The notes under the pieces were generated by a model. That model was not told the DNA's origin. It searched no databases and saw only the letters and a program-made list of their open reading frames with translations. DNA of 64,000 nt, from the NCBI GenBank assembly GCA_963807085.1, contig CAWEBB010000007.1, positions 124,001 to 188,000 on the forward strand. The letters are read 5' to 3'. Below, piece by piece: positions 55,031 through 63,897 of this stretch. The translations under genes were made by a program, and so were the position numbers. Position 1 is the first letter of the stretch. Each line of letters opens with the position of its first letter. The DNA is from JACKII01 sp963807085 (GTDB taxonomy: Bacteria; Pseudomonadota; Alphaproteobacteria; Bin95).

Positions 55031-55776
55031 TGTGCAACCCCATCGAAACGGAACGACCCTTGATCCAGGCAAGCTCTAAGCCACGCTAGACACGCGTCCA
55101 CGCCGGCCAGACGATAGCCTGCCGCGGTTGCGCCTGGACCCGTCTTGATGCCAATGCCACCCATCGCCCGGACAGCCGCAAAAGAATCCTCGTCTGTGGT
55201 GTCATCGCCTGCGGCTATGGGTATTCTTCCCGCAAACGGCGACGAAGCCATGAAAGCCTCGATCGCCCGCCCCTTGTTCACATCTTTCAGGGTCAACTCC
55301 GAAACCATTTTTCCCTGCAACACCCGGAATTGAGGGTGTGCGCTACCAAGGTCGCCCACAAACGAGCGTGCCTCGTGCTCCAATTCGGGCCGGCTGCGAA
55401 AGTGCAGAGCCATACCGGTAGCCTTGCGCTCCTGTAACAGGCCGTGCCTTTGGGCATAGGCACTGATGATGCCGAACGCCTCGTCAAGCTGGTACGGTCG
55501 CTCCGCAGCAGCCGAAACACCGCCTTGCGGATCGACCAGTTGGGCGCCATGCGCGCCGGCCAGCCTCACCCGAAGGGGGCGCAGCATCCGCTGGAGATCT
55601 GCAGCTTCCCGCCCAGACACAATCGCAATCGCCCCTCCCAAAACATCGCCGAACTCTGCTACGATATCTTTAACGGCTGGAGAAACCGACACGGCATCCG
55701 GCGTCGGCTCTAACCGCACCAGGGTTCCGTCGAAATCCAAAAACAAAGCTGCGTCGACGAATTTCACCTCTTCCAT
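55021..55776 (-). CDS. otsB: Trehalose-6-phosphate phosphatase
   Basis: A 251-residue HAD phosphatase. Motif I is ALFLDFDGTLVRL, with both catalytic Asp residues. Motif II is AIVSGREAADLQRML, the Lys is in KGRAIEAFMASSPF, and the late motif is IAAGDDTTDEDSFAAV. GAHGAQLVDPQGG is typical of OtsB. It dephosphorylates the OtsA product. Both ends overlap neighbours (13 nt with DUF808, 10 nt with GH15), so translation is coupled. Confidence 0.93.
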   Translation of the reverse strand: MEEVKFVDAALFLDFDGTLVRLEPTPDAVSVSPAVKDIVAEFGDVLGGAIAIVSGREAADLQRMLRPLRVRLAGAHGAQLVDPQGGVSAAAERPYQLDEAFGIISAYAQRHGLLQERKATGMALHFRSRPELEHEARSFVGDLGSAHPQFRVLQGKMVSELTLKDVNKGRAIEAFMASSPFAGRIPIAAGDDTTDEDSFAAVRAMGGIGIKTGPGATAAGYRLAGVDACLAWLRACLDQGSFRFDGVAQCV

Positions 55777-56759
55777 GAGCGAACCACCCTCTCTATCCCC
55801 CTGTATATCGGCGAAAGCACCCCCTCGGTGAGCGGTATCAGCAGCGCGCCCACCAAGAGCCCAGCGATGCCGGAGCCGAGCGCGCCGCCGAAGAAAGCGG
55901 CGATCTCAGCCACCGCCGGCAAGGCATGCGCGGCACCATCCGCGAGCCACTCCACCGCATGCTCCGGCCAAAGCCAGCCGAAAAACGCGACGCCATGCAC
56001 CAGAATGCCGCCGCCGACCCAGATCATCGCCGCGGTGCCGACTATGGAGAGCCACCGCAGAAAATGCGGAACTCCCTTCACCAGTATCCAGCCCGCCCGC
56101 CGCGCAAGCCTGCCGGTAAAGCTGTTCGGCGGCATCCGCACTAGCGCGAGACCCGCATCGTCAGCCTTCACGATCAAGGCGACGCCGCCATAGACGAGCA
56201 CGGTAATACCTACACCCACCACCGCCAGCACGACCGCCTGCGCCCAAATCCCGGCCTCCGGAATGGTAGATAGGGCTATCGCCATGATTTCCGCCGACAG
56301 GATGAAATCCGTTCGAATCGCGCTTCCGACCTTGGCATCCTCCAGGGTCTGCGGATCAGGGGGCACGGCGCCGATATGTTGTTCGTGCTTGTGAGCTGCG
56401 TGGGGAAACAGCGCTTCGTAAATCTTCTCCGCGCCCTCATAGGACAGGTAGAACCCGCCGATCATCAGTAGCGGCGTGATCAGCCACGGCGCGAAGGCGC
56501 TGAGCGCCAGCGCCAAGGGCAACAAAATCAGCAGCTTGTTTCGCCAGGAACCGAGCGTGATCCGCCAAATCATCGGCAGTTCGCGGGAGGGCGACAGCCC
56601 GACCACAAACCGCGGCGTTACCGCCGCATCATCGATCACCAGGCCTGCGGATTTGGTGCCGGCCTTGCCCGCCTGCGCGACCACGTCGTCCAGCGATGCC
56701 GCAGCCACTCGCGCCAGCGAGGCGATATCATCCAGCAGTGCAACAAGGCCGACGCTCAT
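55764..56759 (-). CDS. DUF808 family membrane protein (YedI-like)
   Basis: A 331-residue inner-membrane protein from the ATG at 56759. SVGLVALLDDIASLARVAAA and KSAGLVIDDAAVTPRFVVGL are family signatures. Several hydrophobic helices follow (LLILLPLALALSAFAPWLIT, ALGSGIAGLLVGALLIPL). The function is not established. It sits in the trehalose operon, 2 nt after the SDR remnant and overlapping otsB. Confidence 0.85.
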   Translation of the reverse strand: MSVGLVALLDDIASLARVAAASLDDVVAQAGKAGTKSAGLVIDDAAVTPRFVVGLSPSRELPMIWRITLGSWRNKLLILLPLALALSAFAPWLITPLLMIGGFYLSYEGAEKIYEALFPHAAHKHEQHIGAVPPDPQTLEDAKVGSAIRTDFILSAEIMAIALSTIPEAGIWAQAVVLAVVGVGITVLVYGGVALIVKADDAGLALVRMPPNSFTGRLARRAGWILVKGVPHFLRWLSIVGTAAMIWVGGGILVHGVAFFGWLWPEHAVEWLADGAAHALPAVAEIAAFFGGALGSGIAGLLVGALLIPLTEGVLSPIYRGIERVVRSWKR

Positions 56760-56761
56760 GC

Positions 56762-57481
56762 CTACCACTTCTCCCCAAACGGGCGCAGTTCGACCAGGAA
56801 CGTGCGGGCAGAGCGCGGCTGGTGGGCCAGATGATAAATTCCGCTGCCAACTCGGCCGGCTTGGCGTAAAAATCATCGGGAAGATCGGGCCAGCGGCGGC
56901 GGGCATAGGGCATGTCGATGACGGCGTCGATCACGACATAGGCGACATGCACCCCCTTTGGCCCCAGATCGCGGGCCAGCGCCTCGGCCACCATGCGCTG
57001 GGCTGCCTTGGTCGATTCCAGCCGATATAGTCCGGCTTGCCACGGAGCGCGCCCGTGTTGCCCGTGCAGATCAGCGCCCCCTCCCCGCGCTCTGCCATGG
57101 CGGGGCAGAGCGTCTGCGCCGTTGCCAGCAGGCCCGCCGCATTCACCCGGAAATTCCGCTCAAAATCGGCGATGGCGATTCTTCATAAGTGCCGCGGCTG
57201 GCCAACGTCGCGTTATAGATCACCGTATCGGGCGTGCCCTGCTCTGCCTCAATTTGCTTTAGCGTAGCGACAAAGGCATCTGTTTCGCCAATATCGGCGG
57301 CATAGCCTTTGGTGCCCTCGATCTCGCGCTCCCACGTCTCCAGCCGGCCCGCATGGCGCGCGATCATGGAAACGCGGTAGCCCTCGCCGGCGAAGTGCTT
57401 CACCGTTGCAAGGCCGGTGCCTGGGCCGACGCCGATAACGATGCAATGCTTGGTACGGACACCCTCTACCGAAGCGTTCAC
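56762..57481 (-). pseudogene. SDR-family oxidoreductase, three frameshifts
   Basis: A paralogue of the SDR at 6324. GTG 57481 overlaps the GST stop (GTGA), with GAGG upstream. Frame 1 gives HCIVIGVGPGTGLATVKHFA and TVIYNATLASRGTYEESP. After about 57171: ADFERNFRVNAAGLLATAQT, GALICTGNTGALRGKPDYIG. After about 57021: STKAAQRMVAEALARDLGPK. After about 56837: YHLAHQPRSARTFLVELRPF, ending GEKW. Each shift behaves as one missing base, the opposite of the other broken genes. The YxxxK Tyr is absent here too. With three breaks it may be a real pseudogene, or lie in poor sequence. Confidence 0.75.
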
Positions 57482-58080
57482 GTTGTCGCCTCGCGGAAGG
57501 CCGGACGGTCCGTCACCAGAGAATACCAACGTTGGATATTGGGTGTCAGCGCCTCATCGACACCCCGGCGAAGCGCGAAGAACACGCAGTAGGCGATGGC
57601 GATGTCGGCGATGGTAAACCGGCCGCCACAAAGGTACTCGCGGCCCTCGAGCCAGCTTTCGACCGAGCGCAGCCGGGCCAGAAACCAGATGCGATAGTCC
57701 TCTGCCACTTGGGGATTGAGGCGCTCCGGCGGCTCCAACACCGTGTAACGCAACACCAGCGTCAACGGAAAGGTCAGGGTCGCATCGCTGCGGTGCAGCC
57801 AATTGAGATAGGCGCCATAGTCGGGCTCGTCCCGCGCCACGGCCAGATCGGTCGGGCCGTAACAATCCGACAGATACTGACAGATGCCCGTGCTCTCCGT
57901 CATCACCAGATCGCCGTCCACCAGGCAGGGAATGGTGCCAAGCGGGTTGATTTCCTTGAAATCCTTATGGTGAACGCGCGGCGGAAACTGCAGTGTAACC
58001 AACGCATGAGGCAGCCCCATCTCCAGCAGCGTCCAGAGCGGCCGCACCGAGCGCGCGCCGGAGCAGTGGTAAAGCTTCAT
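57478..58080 (-). CDS. Glutathione S-transferase
   Basis: 200 residues from the ATG at 58080 (AAGGGAC upstream). The thioredoxin domain starts MKLYHCSGARSVRPLWTLLE, with Ser of GARS as the likely catalytic position. INPLGTIPCLVDGDLVMTESTGICQYL holds the cis-Pro and GSH site, and RFTIADIAIAYCVFF the helical-domain motif. It is the first gene of the coupled trehalose operon. Confidence 0.9.
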   Translation of the reverse strand: MKLYHCSGARSVRPLWTLLEMGLPHALVTLQFPPRVHHKDFKEINPLGTIPCLVDGDLVMTESTGICQYLSDCYGPTDLAVARDEPDYGAYLNWLHRSDATLTFPLTLVLRYTVLEPPERLNPQVAEDYRIWFLARLRSVESWLEGREYLCGGRFTIADIAIAYCVFFALRRGVDEALTPNIQRWYSLVTDRPAFREATT

Positions 58081-58133
58081 GTCAACGTCCCTTGCCGATT
58101 CTTCCCTGCGCCGCGCGTGCAACGGCAGTGGCG

Positions 58134-58394
58134 CTAATGATTGCGCAGGGCGTCCATCAACTCGTCTTTGCTCATTGTCGAGCGCCCATCGATGTCCAGT
58201 TCTTTCGCCCGCTCATAAAGCTCGTCTTTGGTCCATTCTTCGTAGGGTGGGCTCTTGCCGCCCTTGCGGGAAGGGTGCTGGTTCGGGTTTGCCTTTGCGT
58301 TGGCAATGCGCGCGGCCTTTTCCTTGCTCGCCCCCTCGTCGCGCAGCGCTTCGTAGGTTTCCTTGTCCTTTATGCTGGATCGATCCTTCGCCAT
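58134..58394 (-). CDS. Small DUF7218/Rho_N-like protein
   Basis: 86 residues from the ATG at 58394 with GGAGGT upstream. SIKDKETYEALRDEGASKEK with AARIANAKAN is the first block. The second, WTKDELYERAKELDIDGRST with MSKDELMDALRNH, resembles the nucleic-acid-binding N-domain of Rho or SAP-like helices. Highly charged and soluble. Proteins like this are often annotated as stress or plasmid-stabilisation-associated, but the function is not known. Confidence 0.75.
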   Translation of the reverse strand: MAKDRSSIKDKETYEALRDEGASKEKAARIANAKANPNQHPSRKGGKSPPYEEWTKDELYERAKELDIDGRSTMSKDELMDALRNH

Positions 58395-58428
58395 CAATAC
58401 CTCCAGAATAGCGATTGCCGCGGTCTTA

Positions 58429-60207
58429 CTATGGAGCCGGCGACTGCGATGGCCAAGCCGCATCCTCTATATGCAATTCCACCGCATCGCCGCCGGTCCA
58501 GCGGTCACGGCGTATCCTGCCGGTCAGGTGAATGGCGCGGCCCTGGCTTTCCAGCAATGCCTGCCCGAGTTCCGTATCCCGGGCGCGGAAGGCGATTGCC
58601 TTCAGCTTGCCCTGGCCAAGCCCGCCGACGCGGCAGCGCACATGGCTCTCCCCCACCGTGTCAGCGAAGGCGATCTGTGCGTTTTGCAGGCAGAAGCGCG
58701 GCTCCGCATTGCCGGGGCCGTAGGGGCCGAGGCTTTCGACCAGGTCTGCCAACTCGGCATTGGCGCCATCCGTGGCGATCGCGCCTTCCAGGGTCAGCGA
58801 CGCCCCCGCCCTGGCCGTCTCGATAGCGGCCGCCATGCGCTCGTTCAGAAAGGCTTGCAACTCGGCGAGCTTGCGCCGCTCTACCGAAAAGCCGGCGGCC
58901 ATCGCGTGTCCCCCGCCCGCGAGCAGCAGGCCCGCTTGCCGCGCCGCGATGACGGCATCGCCGAGGGAGACACCGCCGATGGAGCGGCCAGACGCCTTGC
59001 CGGTGCTGAAGCCGTCGCTTGCCTCCCAGCCGATGACACAGGCGGGGCGTCCCGTGCGCTCCACCAAGCGGCTCGCGACAATGCCTATCACGCCAGCATG
59101 CCAACCCTCGCCATCAACCAGCACGACGGGGCTTTGCTGACGCTCGGCCTGGAGAAGCGCTTCTTCCAGAACTTCCTGCTCTACCGCCTGCCGCTCCGCG
59201 TTCAGACCGTTGAGCTTGTCGGCGATCTGCCAGCATTCACCCGGATCCGTGCCGGTCAATAGCCGCACGCCCAGATCGGAGCACCCCAGCCGCCCGCCGG
59301 CGTTGATACGGGGACCCAGCAGGAAGCCCAGGTGATAGGACGACAGCCGCTCCTTTACCCCCGCCATGTCGCTCAAGGCAGCAATGCCACTATTGGCGCG
59401 GCGCTCCATCACCTTCAGGCCTTGCTGTACGAAGGCCCGGTTGAGCCCGGTTAGCGGGACCACATCGCAAACCGTTCCGAGTGCGACCAGGTCCAGCAGG
59501 TCGAGCAGATTTACTTCCGGTGGCTTGCCCACCTCTCGCAATGCCCGGCTCAGCGCCACGGCAAACAGAAAGGTGACGCCGACCGCCGCCAACTGGCCGT
59601 AGCCGGGCTCCTGGTCTACGCGGTTCGGGTTGACCACGGCAACCGCCGAAGGCAGGCGCGTCTCTGCCGTGTGATGATCCAAAACGATGCAGGAAAGCCC
59701 CAACGCGTCAGCCGCGGCCAGTTCGTCAAAGGCGGTGGTTCCGCAATCCAGAAACACCACCACCTTTACCCCTGCGGCCGCCAGCTTCTCCAGCGCGGGG
59801 ACGTTAGGACCATAACCTTCGGTCATACGGTTCGGAATGTGGATCAGCGGCGCCGCGCCCACGCTCTGCAGCAGGCGGGCCAAGAGAGCGGTCGAGGTTG
59901 CGCCGTCCACGTCGTAATCGCCGAAGAGCGCAACGGGCTCGTCCCGTTGGATGGCCGCTGCCATTCGTGCGGCCGCGGCGTCCATACCTTGAAAAAAGGA
60001 AGGGTCTGGCAGCAGGTTGCGCAGTTTGGGTGCGCGGTAGTCATCCACCGCGTCCAAGCTATCGACACGGGGCGCGAGCAACCGGCCAGCCAATTCGCTG
60101 AGCCCGTAGCGCTGGCTGATTGTCTGGGCGAGCCTCGGGTCAGCCGGCCGCCAATGCCAGCGCTTGCCAGTCAAAGAGCGCGAAATATTGAGGGCGGAGG
60201 GTTCCAA
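58429..60207 (-). CDS. recJ: Single-stranded-DNA-specific 5'-3' exonuclease RecJ
   Basis: A 592-residue DHH-family exonuclease for recombination and mismatch repair. Motif I is ALFGDYDVDGATSTALLARL, motif III LSCIVLDHHTAETRLP, and LDLVALGTVCDVVPLTGLNR follows. The DHHA1 part has GGHAMAAGFSVER, and the C-terminal OB fold ends near the stop. The start is the TTG at 60207 (reads EPSALNISRS). The upstream frame is closed soon after, and homology begins nearby. Full length. Confidence 0.94.
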   Translation of the reverse strand: MEPSALNISRSLTGKRWHWRPADPRLAQTISQRYGLSELAGRLLAPRVDSLDAVDDYRAPKLRNLLPDPSFFQGMDAAAARMAAAIQRDEPVALFGDYDVDGATSTALLARLLQSVGAAPLIHIPNRMTEGYGPNVPALEKLAAAGVKVVVFLDCGTTAFDELAAADALGLSCIVLDHHTAETRLPSAVAVVNPNRVDQEPGYGQLAAVGVTFLFAVALSRALREVGKPPEVNLLDLLDLVALGTVCDVVPLTGLNRAFVQQGLKVMERRANSGIAALSDMAGVKERLSSYHLGFLLGPRINAGGRLGCSDLGVRLLTGTDPGECWQIADKLNGLNAERQAVEQEVLEEALLQAERQQSPVVLVDGEGWHAGVIGIVASRLVERTGRPACVIGWEASDGFSTGKASGRSIGGVSLGDAVIAARQAGLLLAGGGHAMAAGFSVERRKLAELQAFLNERMAAAIETARAGASLTLEGAIATDGANAELADLVESLGPYGPGNAEPRFCLQNAQIAFADTVGESHVRCRVGGLGQGKLKAIAFRARDTELGQALLESQGRAIHLTGRIRRDRWTGGDAVELHIEDAAWPSQSPAP

Positions 60208-60326
60208 CTTACCTGCATCTCCAGCCGGACGCAGCGAGAGCCGGGGCCGCGGTCAACTTGGCGCCCGATCCTGCGCAGTATCCGGAAACGGCAAAGCCGC
60301 GTCCGCGATTACATTTATTTCAGATT

Positions 60327-61302
60327 TCAAGCGAACCGCGCCAAACGCGGATTGGAGGCAAATTGATGCTTCGCAGTCGTCACCCGCACCGTTCCCGTGC
60401 TGGAAATCATGGAGATTGACTGCATCTCACAGCCACCGGGAAACCGCTTCACGCCTTGAAGCATGGACCCATTGGTAACGCCGGTCGCAGCAAAGATGAC
60501 ATTCCCGGAAGCGAGCTCTTCCATAGAGTATTTGCGGTTCAGTTCGGTGACGCCGACCCGACGCGCCCTGCCGCGCTCGTCGTCGTTCCGGAACAACAAC
60601 CGGCCCTGAAATTGGCCACCGATGCAGCGCAGCGCCGCCGCGGCCAGCACACCTTCAGGCGCGCCGCCGGAGCCCATATAAATGTCGATGCCGCTGCTTT
60701 CGACCGTGGTCGCGATCACGCCGGAAACATCGCCGTCGGTGATGAGGGCGATACGCGCGCCGGCTTCGCGAAGTCTTGGCGATGAGTTCTTCGTGACGCG
60801 GCCGATCCAAAATGCAGGCCACCAGATCGGAAACCTCACACCCCTTGGCCCTAGCCAGGTTCTTCAAGTTCTCGGCCGGGCCGGCGTCAAGATCAACCAC
60901 GTTGACCGGCAGACCGCCGCCAACGCCAATTTTTTCCATATAAACATCAGGCGCATGCAGGAAATTGCCCTTGTCGGCAAAGGCCAGAACGGTAAGACCG
61001 CCGGCCATTGCCTTGGCCGTGATCGTCGTACCTTCGAGCGGGTCCAGTGCAATATCGATCGCCGGGCCGCCCTGACCAACTTCCTCGCCGATATACAGCA
61101 TGGGGGCCTCGTCGCGCTCGCCCTCGCCGATGACGACTCTGCCCTGGATTGCCAGCTCGTTCAGCAGCGTGCGCATGGCGTCCACGGCCGCCTGGTCCGC
61201 TTTCTTTTCGTCGCCCAACCCTTTCAGGCGAGAGGCAGCCAGCGCTGCAGCCTCTGTTACGCGAATTGCCTCGAAGGCGAGCTGATGGTCAATCCCGGTC
61301 AT
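60327..61302 (-). CDS. glpX: Class II fructose-1,6-bisphosphatase, one frameshift
   Basis: About 324 residues after repair. Gluconeogenic or Calvin-type phosphatase. Frame 1: IGEGERDEAPMLYIGEEVG, IDIALDPLEGTTITAKAMAG, and HEELIAK. The frame is lost near 60775 and continues +1 as LREAGARIALITDGDVSGVI, GIDIYMGSGGAPEGVLAAAA and VIFAATGVTNGSMLQGVKRF. One extra A explains the break (3n+1). The chain recJ - glpX - hom - aminotransferase is frequent in Rhodospirillales-like genomes. Confidence 0.9.
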
Positions 61303-61373
61303 GGCGTTCCGTGCTTTCCCCTAGAAAAATCGAGTTTATTGTCACATGCTTTATGATTGGTGAACAGGTCCGC

Positions 61374-62663
61374 TTAGGCGATCCGGATCAGCGTTGGCGG
61401 TTCGGCGACGGCGCTCATTTCTGCAATCTTGGCAAGTGCAGACATCATGTCAGCCTCCGTGCATTCGTGGGTCACCATTACAACCGGCACTACCTCGCCC
61501 GGGTCGCGGCCTCTTTGCAGCACCGATTCCATGGAAATTTGATGCTCACCAAGCGCACCCGCGATGGCGGCGATCACGCCGGGCTCGTCCGATACCATCA
61601 ACCGCAGATAATAGGCGCCGCGGTGCTGATCCATCGGTGCCGCCGCAGCCCTGGTCAGGGCGGCAACAGGCACCCCGAACATGGGCGAAAAGCGGTCGGC
61701 GGCGATATCGATCAGGTCGCTCAGCACCGCCGACGCGGTTGGCCCGGCGCCGGCGCCCGGACCCGTCAGCACAACCGTGCCGACCGCGCTGCCGTGGATC
61801 TCGACCGCATTGGTCACGCCGTCGATCTGGCCGAGCGGCGACGTCTTGCTGAGCATCACCGGATGCACCCGCTGCTCCACTCCGTTACTGGTGTTTTGGG
61901 CAATACCCAACAGCTTGATGCGGTAGCCCAGTTCTTCGGCGAAGGCGATATCGTCGGCTGAAACGCTGGTGATCCCCGAGACATAGACCGCCTGTTCGTC
62001 CACCGGAATGCCAAAGGCGATGCTGGCCATGATCGCCAGCTTCTGGGCCGCGTCGTTCCCGTCGATGTCAAAGGCCGGGTCGGCCTCGGCATAGCCAAGG
62101 TCTTGCGCCTCTTTCAGCACGTCGGCAAAGGCGCGCCCGGTCTCGCGCATCTTGGTCAGAATGAAATTGCAGGTACCATTCAGGATACCGTAAATGCTGC
62201 TGACACTGTTGCCGGCCAGCCCTTCGCGCAGCGCCTTCACCACCGGAATGCCGCCCGCGACCGCTGCCTCGTAACCCACCACCGCGCCGGATGCTTCGGC
62301 CTGCTCCGCGAGCGTCATACCGTGTTTGGCCAACATTGCCTTGTTGGCGGTCACGACATTCTTGCCCGCCTTCAGGGCCGCCTGGACGATATCCAGCGCC
62401 GCGCCATCCGCGCCACCAACAAGTTCAACGACCAGATCGGCCTCCGTTGTCGCGGCCATGGCCACCGGATCGTCGTGCCAGGCATAGGGCGAAAGGTCGA
62501 CGCCGCGGTCCTTATCCCGGATGCGCGCCGAAACATCGATCACCTGCAGCGGCCGGCCCGCCCGCGCACTCAACATTTCCCCTTCGGTCGCGAGTATACG
62601 CACCAATTCCGCGCCCACGGTGCCGAGCCCCGCGACGGCGATCTTCAAGGGGGCTTTGCTCAT
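61374..62663 (-). CDS. hom: Homoserine dehydrogenase
   Basis: A 429-residue NAD(P)-dependent enzyme of the threonine/methionine pathway. The nucleotide motif is IAVAGLGTVGAELVRIL. NVVTANKAMLAKHG carries the catalytic Lys region. GGIPVVKALREGLAGNSVSS, GILNGTCNFILTKM and QDLGYAEADPAFDIDGNDAA are family blocks. The C-terminal ACT domain (YYLRLMVSDEPGVIAAIAGAL) would bind threonine for feedback control. It starts 4 nt after the aminotransferase stop. Confidence 0.96.
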   Translation of the reverse strand: MSKAPLKIAVAGLGTVGAELVRILATEGEMLSARAGRPLQVIDVSARIRDKDRGVDLSPYAWHDDPVAMAATTEADLVVELVGGADGAALDIVQAALKAGKNVVTANKAMLAKHGMTLAEQAEASGAVVGYEAAVAGGIPVVKALREGLAGNSVSSIYGILNGTCNFILTKMRETGRAFADVLKEAQDLGYAEADPAFDIDGNDAAQKLAIMASIAFGIPVDEQAVYVSGITSVSADDIAFAEELGYRIKLLGIAQNTSNGVEQRVHPVMLSKTSPLGQIDGVTNAVEIHGSAVGTVVLTGPGAGAGPTASAVLSDLIDIAADRFSPMFGVPVAALTRAAAAPMDQHRGAYYLRLMVSDEPGVIAAIAGALGEHQISMESVLQRGRDPGEVVPVVMVTHECTEADMMSALAKIAEMSAVAEPPTLIRIA

Positions 62664-62667
62664 ACTG

Positions 62668-63897
62668 TTACTCCGCAGCCTGGGCCAGATACTGCCCCGG
62701 GTCTCTCGAAAGGAAGGATTTCAGGTTGCGCGCAGCCTGTCTAATGCGGTGCCGGTTTTCCACGAGGCCCAAGCGCACATAGCCCTCGCCATACTCGCCG
62801 AACCCCACGCCGGGCGAGACCGCGACTTTCGCTTCGGTCAGGGCCAGCTTGGCGAAGGTCATGGAGCCCAACTCCTTGAAACCTGCCGGCAACGGTGCCC
62901 AGCAGAACATGGAGGCCGGGGGTGCCGGCACCTGCCAACCGGCCTGGCCGAAGGCATCGACCAGCGTGTCTCGCCGCTGCTTGTACATTTCCCGGATTTC
63001 CGCGACGCAATCCTGCGGCCCGTTCAGCGCCGCCGTCGCCGCCACCTGAACCGGCGTGAAGGCGCCATAATCGAGATAGGATTTCACCCGCGCCAACGCC
63101 TCGATCAGCAGGGGATTGCCGCAGCAAAAGCCGATGCGCCAGCCCGGCATCGAATAGGTCTTGGAGAGAGAGGTGAACTCGACCGCAATCTCCTTGGCCC
63201 CCGGCACTTGCAAGATCGAGGGCGGCGGCACGTCATTATAGTAAATCTCGGCGTAAGCCAGGTCGGAGATGACCCAGATCCCGTGATGGCGGCAAAAATC
63301 GACCACCTCGGCGTAGAAATCCAGGTCCACCACCTTGGCCGTCGGATTAGAGGGGTAACAGATGATCAGGCCGACCGGCTTCGGCACCGAGTGCTGCACG
63401 GCCCGCTTCAATTCGGCGATAAAATCGTGGCCGTCAGAGACCGGCATATGGCGCAAGGAAGCGCCCGCGATGATCGCGCCGAACGGATGAATAGGATAGC
63501 TGGGGTTCGGCACCAGCAGAACGTCACCCGGTGAGGTCATGGCCTGGGCCAGGTTCGCCAACCCCTCCTTCGAGCCGAGCGTGACGATTGCCTCCCGCTC
63601 TGGGTCGATCGGGACGTTGAAGCGGCGCTCGTAATAGGCGCTGATGGCGCGGCGCAAACCTGGAATGCCGCGGCTGGTAGAATAGCGGTGGGCGCGGATA
63701 TTCAGCGCCGCCTCACGCAGCTTTTCCACAATATGCGGCGGCGTCGGCTGGTCTGGATTGCCCATGCCAAAGTCTATAATGTCTTCGCCTGCCTGCCGTG
63801 CGGCCGCCTTCATCGCGTTCACTTCCGCGAACAGGTAGGGAGGCAGACGCTTCAGCTTGGGGAACTGCTGTTCCAGGCGGTTGGAAATGACGGGCAT
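62668..63897 (-). CDS. PLP-dependent class I/II aminotransferase (AlaC/DapL-like)
   Basis: About 409 residues from the ATG at 63897. DFGMGNPDQPTPPHIVEKLR, ASLRHMPVSDGHDF, ICYPSNPTAKVV and WVISDLAYAEIYY are family marks. The PLP Lys is in SLSKTYSMPGWRIGF, and the substrate Arg is near YVRLGLVENRHRI. It is often annotated as LL-diaminopimelate aminotransferase, but the sequence fits an aspartate/alanine-type enzyme equally well. Linkage to hom suggests aspartate-family amino acid synthesis. Confidence 0.87.
   Translation of the reverse strand: MPVISNRLEQQFPKLKRLPPYLFAEVNAMKAAARQAGEDIIDFGMGNPDQPTPPHIVEKLREAALNIRAHRYSTSRGIPGLRRAISAYYERRFNVPIDPEREAIVTLGSKEGLANLAQAMTSPGDVLLVPNPSYPIHPFGAIIAGASLRHMPVSDGHDFIAELKRAVQHSVPKPVGLIICYPSNPTAKVVDLDFYAEVVDFCRHHGIWVISDLAYAEIYYNDVPPPSILQVPGAKEIAVEFTSLSKTYSMPGWRIGFCCGNPLLIEALARVKSYLDYGAFTPVQVAATAALNGPQDCVAEIREMYKQRRDTLVDAFGQAGWQVPAPPASMFCWAPLPAGFKELGSMTFAKLALTEAKVAVSPGVGFGEYGEGYVRLGLVENRHRIRQAARNLKSFLSRDPGQYLAQAAE

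Noticed and set aside
28147..61302. Programmed +1 frameshifting as a shared mechanism
   Set aside because: The eight sites have no common slippery sequence or stimulatory structure and affect unrelated genes; an assembly or sequencing artefact is simpler.
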